A stretch of DNA of 64,000 nucleotides from Prolixibacteraceae bacterium (lineage in GTDB: Bacteria; Bacteroidota; Bacteroidia; Bacteroidales; Prolixibacteraceae). How positions within the stretch are numbered: position 1 is the first letter of the stretch; the number at the start of each line of letters is the position of its first letter. Under the pieces are notes generated by a model. The model did no database searches. It was not told the origin of the DNA and saw nothing but the letters and a program-made list of their open reading frames with translations. Below, in pieces: positions 48,624 to 58,919 of this stretch. Location: positions 29,819 through 93,818 of the forward strand of contig JANQHI010000065.1 in assembly GCA_028282705.1 (NCBI GenBank), given 5' to 3'. The position numbers and the translations under genes are program-made.

Positions 48624-50153
48624 ATGAAGAAAAGTGTGGTGGTAAGGAAACTGAGGAAATTCCATAAATGGCCTGGGGTCATTATCTCATTTTTTGTGAT
48701 CCTTTTTGCCTTTTCAGGAATTGTAATGAACCACAGGGGGCTGGTTTCACCTGTTTCAGTCTCACGAAAACTGTTGCCTCCTGATTACCACTATAAGAAT
48801 TGGAACCTGGCTGCTGTGCGTGGTTCAGTGAACCTGGACAGTACCACTGCCTTTATGTATGGAAACATTGGGGTATGGAAAACCACTGATAGTTACCACT
48901 CTTTTTCTGATTTTAATGCTGGATTCCCCAAAGGTATTGATAACAAGAAAATCTATTCCATTGCCAATTGGGATAACCAGTTGGTTGCAGGAACCCATAT
49001 GGGGTTATATACATCTTCTACAGGTGTTGCAAAGTGGAAAGAGATCCCCCTTCCAGTTGAAAAAAAGAGGGTTGCTGATGTAGTTTTAAAAAATGATACC
49101 CTCCTTATATTGACCAGGCATTACCTTTTAAAATCAACTGACCTGCAACATTTTGAAAAAGTGCAGCTACCAGCCCCTGTTGGTTATGTAAAAGAAATAG
49201 GGTTATTCAATACTTTATGGGAGCTTCATAGCGGGGAATTGTTTGGGTTGATTGGTAAATTGGTGGTTGACCTGTTTGGGGCAGTGGTTATCCTGCTTTC
49301 AGTAACTGGGTTATTGCATTTCTTCTTCCCAAAAATCATAAAAAAAAGGAAAGCAAAGCAAAAAAGTGTGACTTCATTGGTTTCAGTGAAAAAGAAAAAC
49401 CTGAAGTGGCACAATGTGGTTGGATATATCTTTGTGCTATTCCTAATTATCAATACTATATCAGGTATGCATTTGCGCCCTCCTTTGCTAATTGCTATTG
49501 CCAATGCCAAAGTAGGGATCATACCCTACACCCACCTTGATTCACCAAACCCCTGGTTTGACAAGCTCAGGCGCGTAACATGGGATGATGAAATAGGGGC
49601 TTATATTTTTTCCACTTCTGATGGTTTCTTCTTTGGGGATGAAAGGCTGGAAAAACCTTTGAAGCCCATCCCAAACCAGCCACCAGTGAGTGTTATGGGA
49701 TGCAATGTACTGGAAAAAGCAGCACCAGGAAAATATTTAGTGGGGTCATTTAGTGGTTTATTTGTGTGGGACTTGACTCGCTTGAAATCATTTGATTTTT
49801 TCACTGGGCAACCTTACCAAAAACCCTCAGGCATGAGTAGGCCCATAGCTGACAATATGGTGGCTGGATGGGTTAACCCACATGGGAAAGCCCCAACCTG
49901 GTTTGATTATAACAGAGGGGCAATGGGTATTACACCAGCCCAAATTGATTTTCCTGAAATGAGCCAGGAAATATTGGAAAGGTCACCCATGTCATTATGG
50001 AATCTGGCTTTGGAAATCCATACAGGAAGGATATTTGAACACCTGATGGGCCCATTTTATATACTATATGTCCCCTTGGCAGGGATATGTATATTAATTG
50101 TTTTGATAAGTGGCTTTTTTATATGGTGGATGGGATACAGGAAAAAGAAGTGA
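48624..50153 (+). CDS. PepSY-associated TM protein with periplasmic propeller-like repeats
   Basis: RKFHKWPGVIISFFVILFAFSGIVMN, LHSGELFGLIGKLVVDLFGAVVILLSVTGLL, KWHNVVGYIFVLFLIINTISGM; repeat-like insert. Confidence 0.85.
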   Translation: MKKSVVVRKLRKFHKWPGVIISFFVILFAFSGIVMNHRGLVSPVSVSRKLLPPDYHYKNWNLAAVRGSVNLDSTTAFMYGNIGVWKTTDSYHSFSDFNAGFPKGIDNKKIYSIANWDNQLVAGTHMGLYTSSTGVAKWKEIPLPVEKKRVADVVLKNDTLLILTRHYLLKSTDLQHFEKVQLPAPVGYVKEIGLFNTLWELHSGELFGLIGKLVVDLFGAVVILLSVTGLLHFFFPKIIKKRKAKQKSVTSLVSVKKKNLKWHNVVGYIFVLFLIINTISGMHLRPPLLIAIANAKVGIIPYTHLDSPNPWFDKLRRVTWDDEIGAYIFSTSDGFFFGDERLEKPLKPIPNQPPVSVMGCNVLEKAAPGKYLVGSFSGLFVWDLTRLKSFDFFTGQPYQKPSGMSRPIADNMVAGWVNPHGKAPTWFDYNRGAMGITPAQIDFPEMSQEILERSPMSLWNLALEIHTGRIFEHLMGPFYILYVPLAGICILIVLISGFFIWWMGYRKKK

Positions 50154-50165
50154 ACTAGCACATTA

Positions 50166-50915
50166 TTACTTGTTACACCTAACCACCAAAGGCAGATGTT
50201 TCCCACCAAAAGGGTTTCCTAAAAAATCAGCATAAAAAGAAATATCCTGAAAGCCTGCTTTATCAAGCATTTCTTTGAGTTGGGTACTCCCCAGCATCAA
50301 TAATTGTGCATTATTAATTATAGTTTGGTTTTCCTTTTTAAGCTTTAATTCTGTTTGGAATTGTACTATTGGGTCGCCTTCTGTAAACTGATATTTCCTG
50401 GTGAACTTTATACTTTCTGTTTCAATCATAGGGAGTTGTCCCACTTTTTCTTTGTTGATATAGTCATAATTCAATAACTGAATGAAAAAATTCCCCCTTG
50501 GTTTTAGCTTATCATAAATTGCATTTAGCATCTGTTGGATATCATTTAAATCCAATAAATGTACAATGGTATTGCCAAAACAATTCACAACATCATACAT
50601 GCTATCATCAAACTCTTGCCCAATGTGGAGCATATTTACCATTAAGTAACGCACATTTTCATGGGCTGAATGTTGTTGAGCCTGCTCTAATAATATAGGG
50701 TTAAGGTCAATAGCTGTTACTCGTGCCCCCTGGTTAGCAAGTTCTTTTGCCAAAAGCCCTGTTGAACATCCTATATCAAGGACTGCTTTCCCTTCCACTC
50801 CCCCTGCATGTTCTTTAACAAACTGCATTTGAGCTGGTTTGTATGGGAACATATCTGAATAATAGTTTGCTATGGAAGTATAAAACTTTTCTTGCCCAAT
50901 TTTATTTTCATTCAT
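50166..50915 (-). CDS. Class I SAM-dependent methyltransferase
   Basis: VLDIGCSTGLLAKELANQGARVTAIDLN; start moved to MNENKIGQEKFY. Confidence 0.9.
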   Translation of the reverse strand: MNENKIGQEKFYTSIANYYSDMFPYKPAQMQFVKEHAGGVEGKAVLDIGCSTGLLAKELANQGARVTAIDLNPILLEQAQQHSAHENVRYLMVNMLHIGQEFDDSMYDVVNCFGNTIVHLLDLNDIQQMLNAIYDKLKPRGNFFIQLLNYDYINKEKVGQLPMIETESIKFTRKYQFTEGDPIVQFQTELKLKKENQTIINNAQLLMLGSTQLKEMLDKAGFQDISFYADFLGNPFGGKHLPLVVRCNK

Positions 50916-52983
50916 CTTGTTTTCCTTTTTCAATCCTGATGCGCGCATCTACTGCAAGGATGGATTGCCCAACCCCCAAAAGTGGGTTTATATCCATCTC
51001 TTTTATCTCCACGGCATGCCTCAATAAGCTTGCCAACCTTGCAATAATATCAGCAAACTTATCTACATCAACCCCTTCCTGCCCACGATAACCTTTCAGG
51101 ATTTTATATGATTTCAGGCTTTTGACCATTGACACAGCTTCCTTTTTTGAGAGGGGAGCCAGCCCTGAAGCTATATCCTTCATGACTTCTACATAAATCC
51201 CTCCCATACCACACAAAACAATGTGCCCAAAACCTGGTTCATATTTTGCCCCAAGGAATAGTTCGCGCCCTTGTGCCATTTCAGCAACCAGCACAGCCTC
51301 TGTGCCTTCAATTTCATACAGGTGGTGGAATTCTTTTTTTACAGCTTCAATATTCCTGACATTCAATACCACCCCACCCACATCTGATTTATGGATAGGC
51401 CCTATTACCTTCATGGCCACAGGGAAACCAATATCCATAGCAGCTAATATGGCTTCCTGCTCAGTGCGTGCAACTTTTTCATTCACACGTGGTATGCCTG
51501 CAGCATCAAACAATTTATGGATGACACCAGGAGGTTGGTAGCCATCTTTAGTACTAACAATTACTTCTTTGATTTTTTCAATGTCTACCCCTTCAGTGAT
51601 AAATTCACCATTTGATGGAGGTGGTGTGTTTTTAACTTTGGTTAGTGCCCTACCCAACAACACCTCATCAGGGAAGTTCACATTGCCATGAGAAAGGAAA
51701 TAGGCCACATCTTCTTTTACATCAATAATAGAAGGCAATATGGGGTATATGGGTTTTTTGCACGAGTTCATTTTTTTATCTAGCACTTCATACACATCCC
51801 TAACAGGGAAAAGCCCTGAACTGCCAAAAATAACTGCCATCCCATCAATTTCATCAAAATCATTTTCACAAGCATCAATGATCTCACCCAGTTGTTCAGC
51901 AGTACCTGTAGCCAAAAAGTCTACGGGGTTCTCAACTGATGAGCCAGGAAAAAGTTTTTCTTTCAATGCCTGTTTTGCTGCTGAATCTTTTATTTGTGGT
52001 ATTTCCAGCCCACCAGCTTCCAGGGCATCTGTAAGCATCACCCCCGGTCCTCCTGCATGGGTGATTATGGCAATGTTCTTATTTTTTAACTCTTTGCACA
52101 TAAACACACTTGCCACAGTGGTTAACTCTTCCCGCCCATAGCACCTTACAATGCCAGCTTTACGGAAAAGTGCATCAACAGCAGCATCAGAGCTGGTCAG
52201 TGCTCCAGTGTGTGATGAAGCCGCCCTGCTCCCTGCTGAAGAACTTCCAGCTTTAATGGCAGCAATCCTACATCCTTTCCTGATGAGCGATTGTGAATGG
52301 AACAATAATTTATCAGGGTTTTTTATATTTTCAATATAGAGTAGTTTTACCCTTGAACTTTCTTTAGGGTCAAAGGTTTCATCAAAGTGTTGCAATACAT
52401 CTTCTACTCCAACATCCGCACTATTACCCACTGAGAAGACACTTGAGAATTGCAGCCCTTTAGGTATACCAGATTCCATAATAAAAACTGCTGTAGCCCC
52501 AGAACCTGAAATAAAATCACATCCCTCTTTGGTTAGTTTTGGAATAGGTGTTGTAAAAACACTGGTATGGTAAGGGGTCATTACCCCAATACAGTTAGGT
52601 CCTACCAGGCTTCCTCCTACATCTTTTACAACCTCCACAATCTCTTGTTCAAGTTTTGCCCCTTCTTCTCCTTCTTCACTAAAACCTGCTGAAATAATAA
52701 TGTATGCCTTGGTTTGTTTCTGGTAAGCTAATGTTTTAATTGTATCAAGGCAAAATCGTGCAGGAATTGCCAATACAGCCAAATCAACATCAGGCAAACC
52801 ATCAACAGATTTAAATGATTGTACCCTCTGAACCACATCTTCCTTTGGGTTTACCACCCACAATTCTCCTGAATAACTATTGTCAATAAGGTTCTTAAGC
52901 AGCTTCCCCCCTGGCTTTGAAGTATTATTGGAGGCTCCAACAACAACTATACTTTTAGGATCAATCAGCCCTGAATAAATCAT
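50908..52983 (-). CDS. Acetate/acyl-CoA ligase (ADP-forming), fused alpha-beta
   Basis: CoA-binding N-terminus, SHTGALTSSDAAVDALFRKAG, ATP-grasp C-terminus (GFPVAMKVIGPIHKSDVGGVVLN). Confidence 0.93.
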   Translation of the reverse strand: MIYSGLIDPKSIVVVGASNNTSKPGGKLLKNLIDNSYSGELWVVNPKEDVVQRVQSFKSVDGLPDVDLAVLAIPARFCLDTIKTLAYQKQTKAYIIISAGFSEEGEEGAKLEQEIVEVVKDVGGSLVGPNCIGVMTPYHTSVFTTPIPKLTKEGCDFISGSGATAVFIMESGIPKGLQFSSVFSVGNSADVGVEDVLQHFDETFDPKESSRVKLLYIENIKNPDKLLFHSQSLIRKGCRIAAIKAGSSSAGSRAASSHTGALTSSDAAVDALFRKAGIVRCYGREELTTVASVFMCKELKNKNIAIITHAGGPGVMLTDALEAGGLEIPQIKDSAAKQALKEKLFPGSSVENPVDFLATGTAEQLGEIIDACENDFDEIDGMAVIFGSSGLFPVRDVYEVLDKKMNSCKKPIYPILPSIIDVKEDVAYFLSHGNVNFPDEVLLGRALTKVKNTPPPSNGEFITEGVDIEKIKEVIVSTKDGYQPPGVIHKLFDAAGIPRVNEKVARTEQEAILAAMDIGFPVAMKVIGPIHKSDVGGVVLNVRNIEAVKKEFHHLYEIEGTEAVLVAEMAQGRELFLGAKYEPGFGHIVLCGMGGIYVEVMKDIASGLAPLSKKEAVSMVKSLKSYKILKGYRGQEGVDVDKFADIIARLASLLRHAVEIKEMDINPLLGVGQSILAVDARIRIEKGKQDE

Positions 52984-53100
52984 ATATGCTATATTATTTA
53001 TATTTTAAAAGTAGAAAAATCCGTTTTCTATTAAGATGATATTTCCCATGAATTGTAAATTTGAATAATATTAATATCTGAATTGCCCAAGTTACATTAG

Positions 53101-53913
53101 ATGAAAGACCCTAAAGAACAAAAAATTGTTGTGCTTACTGAATTAATTGATTCAGAAAAGAACATCATTTTACATGGGATCAAGCTGGCAGGGATTTTCC
53201 AAAAAGAGCTGTGCTTATTTTACAATTTTAAAAAAGGAAAATCAAACTACCTGCATGTAGATGAAGCACTTTCTGGCTACAAAGCCATTATCAGGAAGGA
53301 CATCCCCAATTTACCCATTTCAACATTGATCCTTGATGGGAAGCTTGATAAATTAGTAGATAGGTTAGCTGATGATTATGAAGCAGTGCTCGTGTTAGCT
53401 CCAGGTTCATTGTATGAAAAATTGGCTAAGGCTGTTAGAAAAAGCTCCATCCCTTTCTTGTTTATTGATAAAAAATCTGACACAATCCTAAACTACAAAA
53501 AGGTAACTGCCCCCATTGACCTTAGAAAAGAAAACAGTGATGTTTCATTGTGGTGCAGCTATTTTGGCAGGTTCAATAGGTCTGAAATAGTTGTGGCAGT
53601 TGCCAAGGATAAAGAAAAAAGCAACATCCGTCAAATTACCAAGAACATCCTAAACATGAAAAAGCTTTTAGAAAAGTTTCAGGTTCCACATAAAATATAT
53701 AAAGGCACTAAGAATAGTTTTGCAATACAGTATGAAGCACTTGGCATTGCCAAGAAGAACCAATCTGAGTTATTTATCATGCTGGGCAGCTCATTTGTAA
53801 CTCCAGTTGATCTTTTACTTGGCTTACCTGAAGAAAAAGTGCTTAAAAAATGTGGCAACTTACCTGTTATGATAATAAACCCACGCAAGGATATGTACAT
53901 TTTATGTGATTAA
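53101..53913 (+). CDS. Universal stress protein-like protein
   Basis: Two UspA-like halves; weak motif conservation. Confidence 0.6.
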   Translation: MKDPKEQKIVVLTELIDSEKNIILHGIKLAGIFQKELCLFYNFKKGKSNYLHVDEALSGYKAIIRKDIPNLPISTLILDGKLDKLVDRLADDYEAVLVLAPGSLYEKLAKAVRKSSIPFLFIDKKSDTILNYKKVTAPIDLRKENSDVSLWCSYFGRFNRSEIVVAVAKDKEKSNIRQITKNILNMKKLLEKFQVPHKIYKGTKNSFAIQYEALGIAKKNQSELFIMLGSSFVTPVDLLLGLPEEKVLKKCGNLPVMIINPRKDMYILCD

Positions 53914-53976
53914 TAAACTTCTTTTCCCTGTAAGTAGTGATAATTTATTATTTTCAAATTCTTTTAAAAACTGGAC

Positions 53977-54954
53977 ATGAAATACCTACTATTACCAGCA
54001 TTAATGCTTTTTACGATAAATGCATTTGCACAGAAATTTGAATATAATGTAACCTGGGAAGGTATTGGCGACAATCGTGAGTTTTTTAGCCAGAAGGCAC
54101 ACTCACAAACTATACTGGGAAGCAGGGGGGCATTTGAAATAGGCACCACCATTGGCAACCATAAGATTAGGGGAGGTATTAGTGAACTATATGAATTTGG
54201 CTCTGAAATTGATTTTCACAAACCAAAACTAACCCTTTATTACCAGTACCATGATGAAACTAAAGATTTCTATTTTGGCTCATTCCCTAGAAGGGGGTTA
54301 ATTGATTTCCCCCTGGCTATGCTGACTGACACCCTGTTATATTACCGCCCAAATATTGAAGGTATTTATGCTGAAGTTCGTTGGGATTGGGGAAAACAAA
54401 ATGCTTTTACTGACTGGACCAGCAGGCAAACTGATGTAAAAAGGGAAGCCTTCCTGGCTGGGGCTTCAGGAGAAATATCCTACAAGAACTTCTTTATTGA
54501 AAACTATCTGCTCATGTTCCATAATGCAGGGCCTGCCATTGATATACCTGATGACCACATTAAAGATTATCTGGGGTATTCATTTATGGGAGGTTACAGG
54601 TTTAAAAATAAAACCAACTTTACGGGGCATATTAAGGGTGGGTTGTTATCATCCATGTTCCGCGAAAGGAGTGTGACTGATGGTTACTTAACTGCTAACA
54701 GCTTCCTGGCAGAGCTGGTGGTCAGGTACAAAAATTATGGTGTCAAATCTGTTTTCCACTCAGGAAAAGGGCACCATTTCCATTTTGGAGACAGGTTTTA
54801 TGCCCTTGATACTTATTGGAGGACTGACCTTAACTGGTTTTTTATCAACTATAAAAATATAAAAGGAAGGTTTAATTTATCTTTCCATTTGGTTGATGGG
54901 AATGACCTTGACCAAAGCCAGCAATTATCCATAATTTATGTATTTGGGAGCTAA
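53977..54954 (+). CDS. Hypothetical exported protein, possible beta-barrel
   Basis: Signal (MKYLLLPALMLFTINAFAQ) and barrel-like pattern. Confidence 0.65.
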   Translation: MKYLLLPALMLFTINAFAQKFEYNVTWEGIGDNREFFSQKAHSQTILGSRGAFEIGTTIGNHKIRGGISELYEFGSEIDFHKPKLTLYYQYHDETKDFYFGSFPRRGLIDFPLAMLTDTLLYYRPNIEGIYAEVRWDWGKQNAFTDWTSRQTDVKREAFLAGASGEISYKNFFIENYLLMFHNAGPAIDIPDDHIKDYLGYSFMGGYRFKNKTNFTGHIKGGLLSSMFRERSVTDGYLTANSFLAELVVRYKNYGVKSVFHSGKGHHFHFGDRFYALDTYWRTDLNWFFINYKNIKGRFNLSFHLVDGNDLDQSQQLSIIYVFGS

Positions 54955-54955
54955 G

Positions 54956-57094
54956 TTATTTTATCACTTTCATTTCACCCAATAAATAACCAGCGCCAGC
55001 AAATTTATCAATAATAAAAAGGGCATACCTGATATCAAGAGATATGTTCCTGCAAACTTCAGGGTCATACATTACATCACTCATGGTGCCTTCCCAACAC
55101 CTGTCAAAGTTTAGCCCTATCAGGTGGCCATCAGCATTAAGTACTGGGCTTCCTGAATTACCCCCTGAAGTGTGGTTTGAAGCCACAAAACAAACAGGGA
55201 TTGTGTTCCCTTCTGAATAGATACCATAATCTTTTTCCTGGTGAAGTTTTTTCAGCTTCTCAGGTACATCAAAATAATAATCCTCAGGATCATCTTTTGC
55301 AATGACCCCTTCAAGCGTGGTTTTGTGTTTATACCTTACCCCATCTTTAGGTTGGTAGCCTTCCACTTTCCCATATGAAATGCGCAAAGTCCCATTGGCA
55401 TCAGGATAAAAGGGTTGCCCTTTTTTCATCTCCACCAGCCCTGCCACATATGTTTTCATAGAAGAATTAATGGTTTCCTCAATTAAGGCCAATACAGGGT
55501 CAATATAGATATAATAATGCGTCCTGAATTCCCTGTAAAAGTTCACCATTGGATCTTTTTCTAACTTCTGAACCTTCCCTGATTCCAGGATTTCATACAG
55601 TTTATCTTTATTGCAAAGGGCAGATTTCCTATAAACCTTTTCAACCAATTTTTGGCTACCAAGTTTAACGATCTTTTCTTTGGTAGAAGATGGTAAGAAT
55701 TTATGTTCTAGATCATTAACCAGCATTGGCAATAAAACTGCCATTATTTTCTCATCAGTTGGTCGGTTAAAGTCTTTATACAGTTTATCAAGCTCTTTTT
55801 TGAGGTCTTCTAATGAGTTACCAGCAGGCAATTTATTTTCTTTTTTTACCTTTTTTAAGTAACCATTTACCTGTGATGCCATCTGAAAAATATCTGGGCC
55901 ACGCCAAAAGATCTCATTATAATAATCAGAAGCTTTAACTACCCTGCCATAAGTGGCATATAACCCATTAAAATCATCAAAAACTTGTTGATAGGTACTG
56001 TCCCATGTGTTGTTTTCAATAGCCCATTGTTTAAACTCACCTTCAAATGCTTTTTTCTTTTCAATGGCTTTCATCCTTGATAACCCTTTAATCTCGCCCT
56101 GCCATTTTTTCCAGGCATTGGTTACTCCTGAATATTTAGCTGCATATTTAATTTTTACCAATGGGTCATCCTCCATATCTTTTTTCATGACCTCAATTTT
56201 CCTACCCCTGATCTTTATCCTATCAGGGTCGCGCTGGTTCATGATAATATCAATGGCATTTGAAGGAAGGTATTCAGTTGTACTTCCAGGGTATCCAAAA
56301 ACCATGGTAAAATCTTCAGGTTGTACCCCTTTTAAAGAAATGGGTAGGAATTTTTTGGGTTTGAAAGGGACATTATCTTCAGAATAAGGTGCTGGTTCAT
56401 TATTTTTATCAGCATAAATCCTGAACAGTGAAAAATCGCCAGTATGCCTGGGCCACATCCAGTTATCAGTATCACCCCCAAACTTCCCAATTGATGAAGG
56501 CGGGGCACCAACCAGGCGCACATCAGTGTATCTTTTATAGACATACAGAAAATACTGGTTGCCATAAAACAATGGCTTTACTGATGCCTCCAGCTTTCCT
56601 TCTATTGTAACTTCTTCTACTACCTGCTTAATGTTCTTATCAATCTTTTTCTGTTTTTTATCACCTTCAACCTCTTCTGTGCCTTCCAAAACTTTAGAGG
56701 TAACATCTTCCATATATTCAAGGAATCTTACTGACAAGCTAGGGTTTGGAAGCTCTTCCTCTTTGTTCATTGCCCAAAAGCCATTGGAGAGGTAGTCATG
56801 TTCTAATGTACTATGTGATTGTATTGCCCTGTACCCACAATGGTGGTTGGTGATCAGCAACCCTTCATCAGATATGACCTCACCTGTGCATCCTCTTCCA
56901 AAAATAACTATAGCATCTTTAAGGCTTGAATAGTTGACATCATACACATCTTTAGCAGAAAGTTTAAAACCCATTTGCTGCATCTCCTCAATGTTGTACT
57001 TTTCTAAAAGTGTAGGAACCCACATCCCTTCTTTTGAAAAGGACAAACTAACTGCCAATATCAATAGGACTACAATTGTAACTAATCTTTTCAT
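54956..57094 (-). CDS. S46-family dipeptidyl-peptidase (DPP7/DPP11-like)
   Basis: GEGMWVP-like start (SKEGMWVPTLL), CTGEVISDEGLLITNHHCGY, NHTSGGNSGSPVLNADGHLIGLNFD. Confidence 0.95.
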   Translation of the reverse strand: MKRLVTIVVLLILAVSLSFSKEGMWVPTLLEKYNIEEMQQMGFKLSAKDVYDVNYSSLKDAIVIFGRGCTGEVISDEGLLITNHHCGYRAIQSHSTLEHDYLSNGFWAMNKEEELPNPSLSVRFLEYMEDVTSKVLEGTEEVEGDKKQKKIDKNIKQVVEEVTIEGKLEASVKPLFYGNQYFLYVYKRYTDVRLVGAPPSSIGKFGGDTDNWMWPRHTGDFSLFRIYADKNNEPAPYSEDNVPFKPKKFLPISLKGVQPEDFTMVFGYPGSTTEYLPSNAIDIIMNQRDPDRIKIRGRKIEVMKKDMEDDPLVKIKYAAKYSGVTNAWKKWQGEIKGLSRMKAIEKKKAFEGEFKQWAIENNTWDSTYQQVFDDFNGLYATYGRVVKASDYYNEIFWRGPDIFQMASQVNGYLKKVKKENKLPAGNSLEDLKKELDKLYKDFNRPTDEKIMAVLLPMLVNDLEHKFLPSSTKEKIVKLGSQKLVEKVYRKSALCNKDKLYEILESGKVQKLEKDPMVNFYREFRTHYYIYIDPVLALIEETINSSMKTYVAGLVEMKKGQPFYPDANGTLRISYGKVEGYQPKDGVRYKHKTTLEGVIAKDDPEDYYFDVPEKLKKLHQEKDYGIYSEGNTIPVCFVASNHTSGGNSGSPVLNADGHLIGLNFDRCWEGTMSDVMYDPEVCRNISLDIRYALFIIDKFAGAGYLLGEMKVIK

Positions 57095-57202
57095 GATTTA
57101 CCTTTATGATTGAACTCCCCAAAGATAATACATGTCAAATGCAAAAAGCACATCTACCCATATAAAAGTAAATGTGCTTTACAAATGAATTTTAAGATGT
57201 TA

Positions 57203-58222
57203 TTAATTGGTATTCCCGTTTTTGTAAACGTCTTTCTCTTCCTGGTATCCTTCAGAAAACACAGTAAGTTTCAGGTTTTCCCTGTTAACCACCATGGCAT
57301 CATGGAATATGGAAGGGACTAGCACCTCTCCATTGCTCACTGTTTGGTAGGTTTTTTCACATTCCTCGCAGTTAGCCATTTTTACAGCTATCTGTGCAGC
57401 AGTTGATGCAAGTTTTTCATAAGGTTTGTAAATGGTACAGGTTTGGTTGCCCCTAACAATTTCTTGCAGGTTTTTTAAATCAGCATCCATGCCTGCCAGC
57501 AATATTTCTCCGGCAAGCCCTGCCTCTTCCAGTGCTTTCATCACCCCCCTGGCTATTGCATCATTGGCTGCAATAATTGCATCTACATCTTTATTGTTCT
57601 TTTCAAGCAACTTAACCCCATGTTCATAGCCTTCCTCTTCTTCCCAATCCATGGTGAGCTCATTATACACAATATTTACATCCCCTTTTTCTACTAATGG
57701 CTGTAAAATATTCATCTGCCCCAGGTAAAGGAATTGGCTGTTATTATCATTTTTTGAACCACCAATAAGGGCATAGTTGCCAGTTGGTTTTATGGTTGTA
57801 AGGTAACTTGCTTGCTGCTCGCCAATCTCAACATTATCAGTTGATACATAATAATCAAGTTTGCAATTTTTTATTAACCTGTCATAAGATATAACCTTAA
57901 TATCTTTGGCATGTGCCAGCTCCACAATTTTTGCTGCTGCAAATTGGTCAACAGGTACAACCACTAATGCACCTACCCCTTCAGCAATCATTTTCTTAGC
58001 TTGTTTTAGCTGCTTTTCTACATCATTTTCAGCAATTTCAACAAAAACTGTCCCTTTCAATTCTTTCACTTTTTCAGTGAAATAGTTCATATCATTTTCC
58101 CACCTTTCATTGTCAAGGGCATGTAGCAACAAACCAATTTTTACAGGTTTGTTATTATTACATCCTGTAATAAAAAGCAGGCATACTAACAGTAACTTAA
58201 CACTCCTAAACATACTTTTCAT
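57203..58222 (-). CDS. Periplasmic sugar-binding lipoprotein (XylF/RbsB-like)
   Basis: Lipobox LFITGCNNN; type I periplasmic-binding fold motifs (VVVPVDQFAAAKIVELAHAKDIKVISYDRLI, IAANDAIARGVMKAL). Confidence 0.9.
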   Translation of the reverse strand: MKSMFRSVKLLLVCLLFITGCNNNKPVKIGLLLHALDNERWENDMNYFTEKVKELKGTVFVEIAENDVEKQLKQAKKMIAEGVGALVVVPVDQFAAAKIVELAHAKDIKVISYDRLIKNCKLDYYVSTDNVEIGEQQASYLTTIKPTGNYALIGGSKNDNNSQFLYLGQMNILQPLVEKGDVNIVYNELTMDWEEEEGYEHGVKLLEKNNKDVDAIIAANDAIARGVMKALEEAGLAGEILLAGMDADLKNLQEIVRGNQTCTIYKPYEKLASTAAQIAVKMANCEECEKTYQTVSNGEVLVPSIFHDAMVVNRENLKLTVFSEGYQEEKDVYKNGNTN

Positions 58223-58342
58223 ACCCTAAATTTTTATTTTTGATATGATTTTGTACGTGTCTGCGTAAGATTTTGTTTAACAGAAAGGGAGTTATATTCA
58301 ATTGTTTAAAAACACATGTAGATTTGTAACCCCTTGAATATT

Positions 58343-58915
58343 TCAGAATTTTTGGACTTCTTCATACAGCCTTTGCACTGGCAAGCCCATTACATTGTAA
58401 AATGAACCTTCAATATGGTTAATACCAATGTAACCAATCCATTCCTGGATACCATAAGCACCAGCTTTATCAAAAGGTTGGTAGTTTTCAATATAGAAAT
58501 TTATTTCATCGGGGGTTAACTCTTTGAAATAGACATCAGTAATGGCATAAAATGAAGTTTTTTTATGTTTACTCAACAAAGAAACCCCTGTTATTACTTC
58601 ATGTTTTTTACCACTCAATTTTTGCAATATTTCAGTGGCTTCATCCACATCAGCAGGCTTTCCAAGGACTTCATTTTCAAGGCAAACAATGGTATCAGCA
58701 GAAATGACCAATTCATTTTCCTTCAGTGCCACTAAAAAAGGTTTTGCTTTTAATTCTGCCAGAAATACGGGTATTTCAGTTTTTGAAAGATTCCCTGGGT
58801 AAGTTTCTTCAACATCAAAAGATTTCACAGTAAACTGGATGCCCAACTCCTTTAAAAGCTGTTGCCTCCTGGGTGATTTTGAGGCAAGGATGATTGACTT
58901 TTTTGCTATATCCAT
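58343..58915 (-). CDS. maf: Maf-family nucleotide pyrophosphatase
   Basis: ILASKSPRRQQLLKELGIQF, SADTIVCLENEVLGKP. Confidence 0.95.
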   Translation of the reverse strand: MDIAKKSIILASKSPRRQQLLKELGIQFTVKSFDVEETYPGNLSKTEIPVFLAELKAKPFLVALKENELVISADTIVCLENEVLGKPADVDEATEILQKLSGKKHEVITGVSLLSKHKKTSFYAITDVYFKELTPDEINFYIENYQPFDKAGAYGIQEWIGYIGINHIEGSFYNVMGLPVQRLYEEVQKF

Positions 58916-58919
58916 CCCC

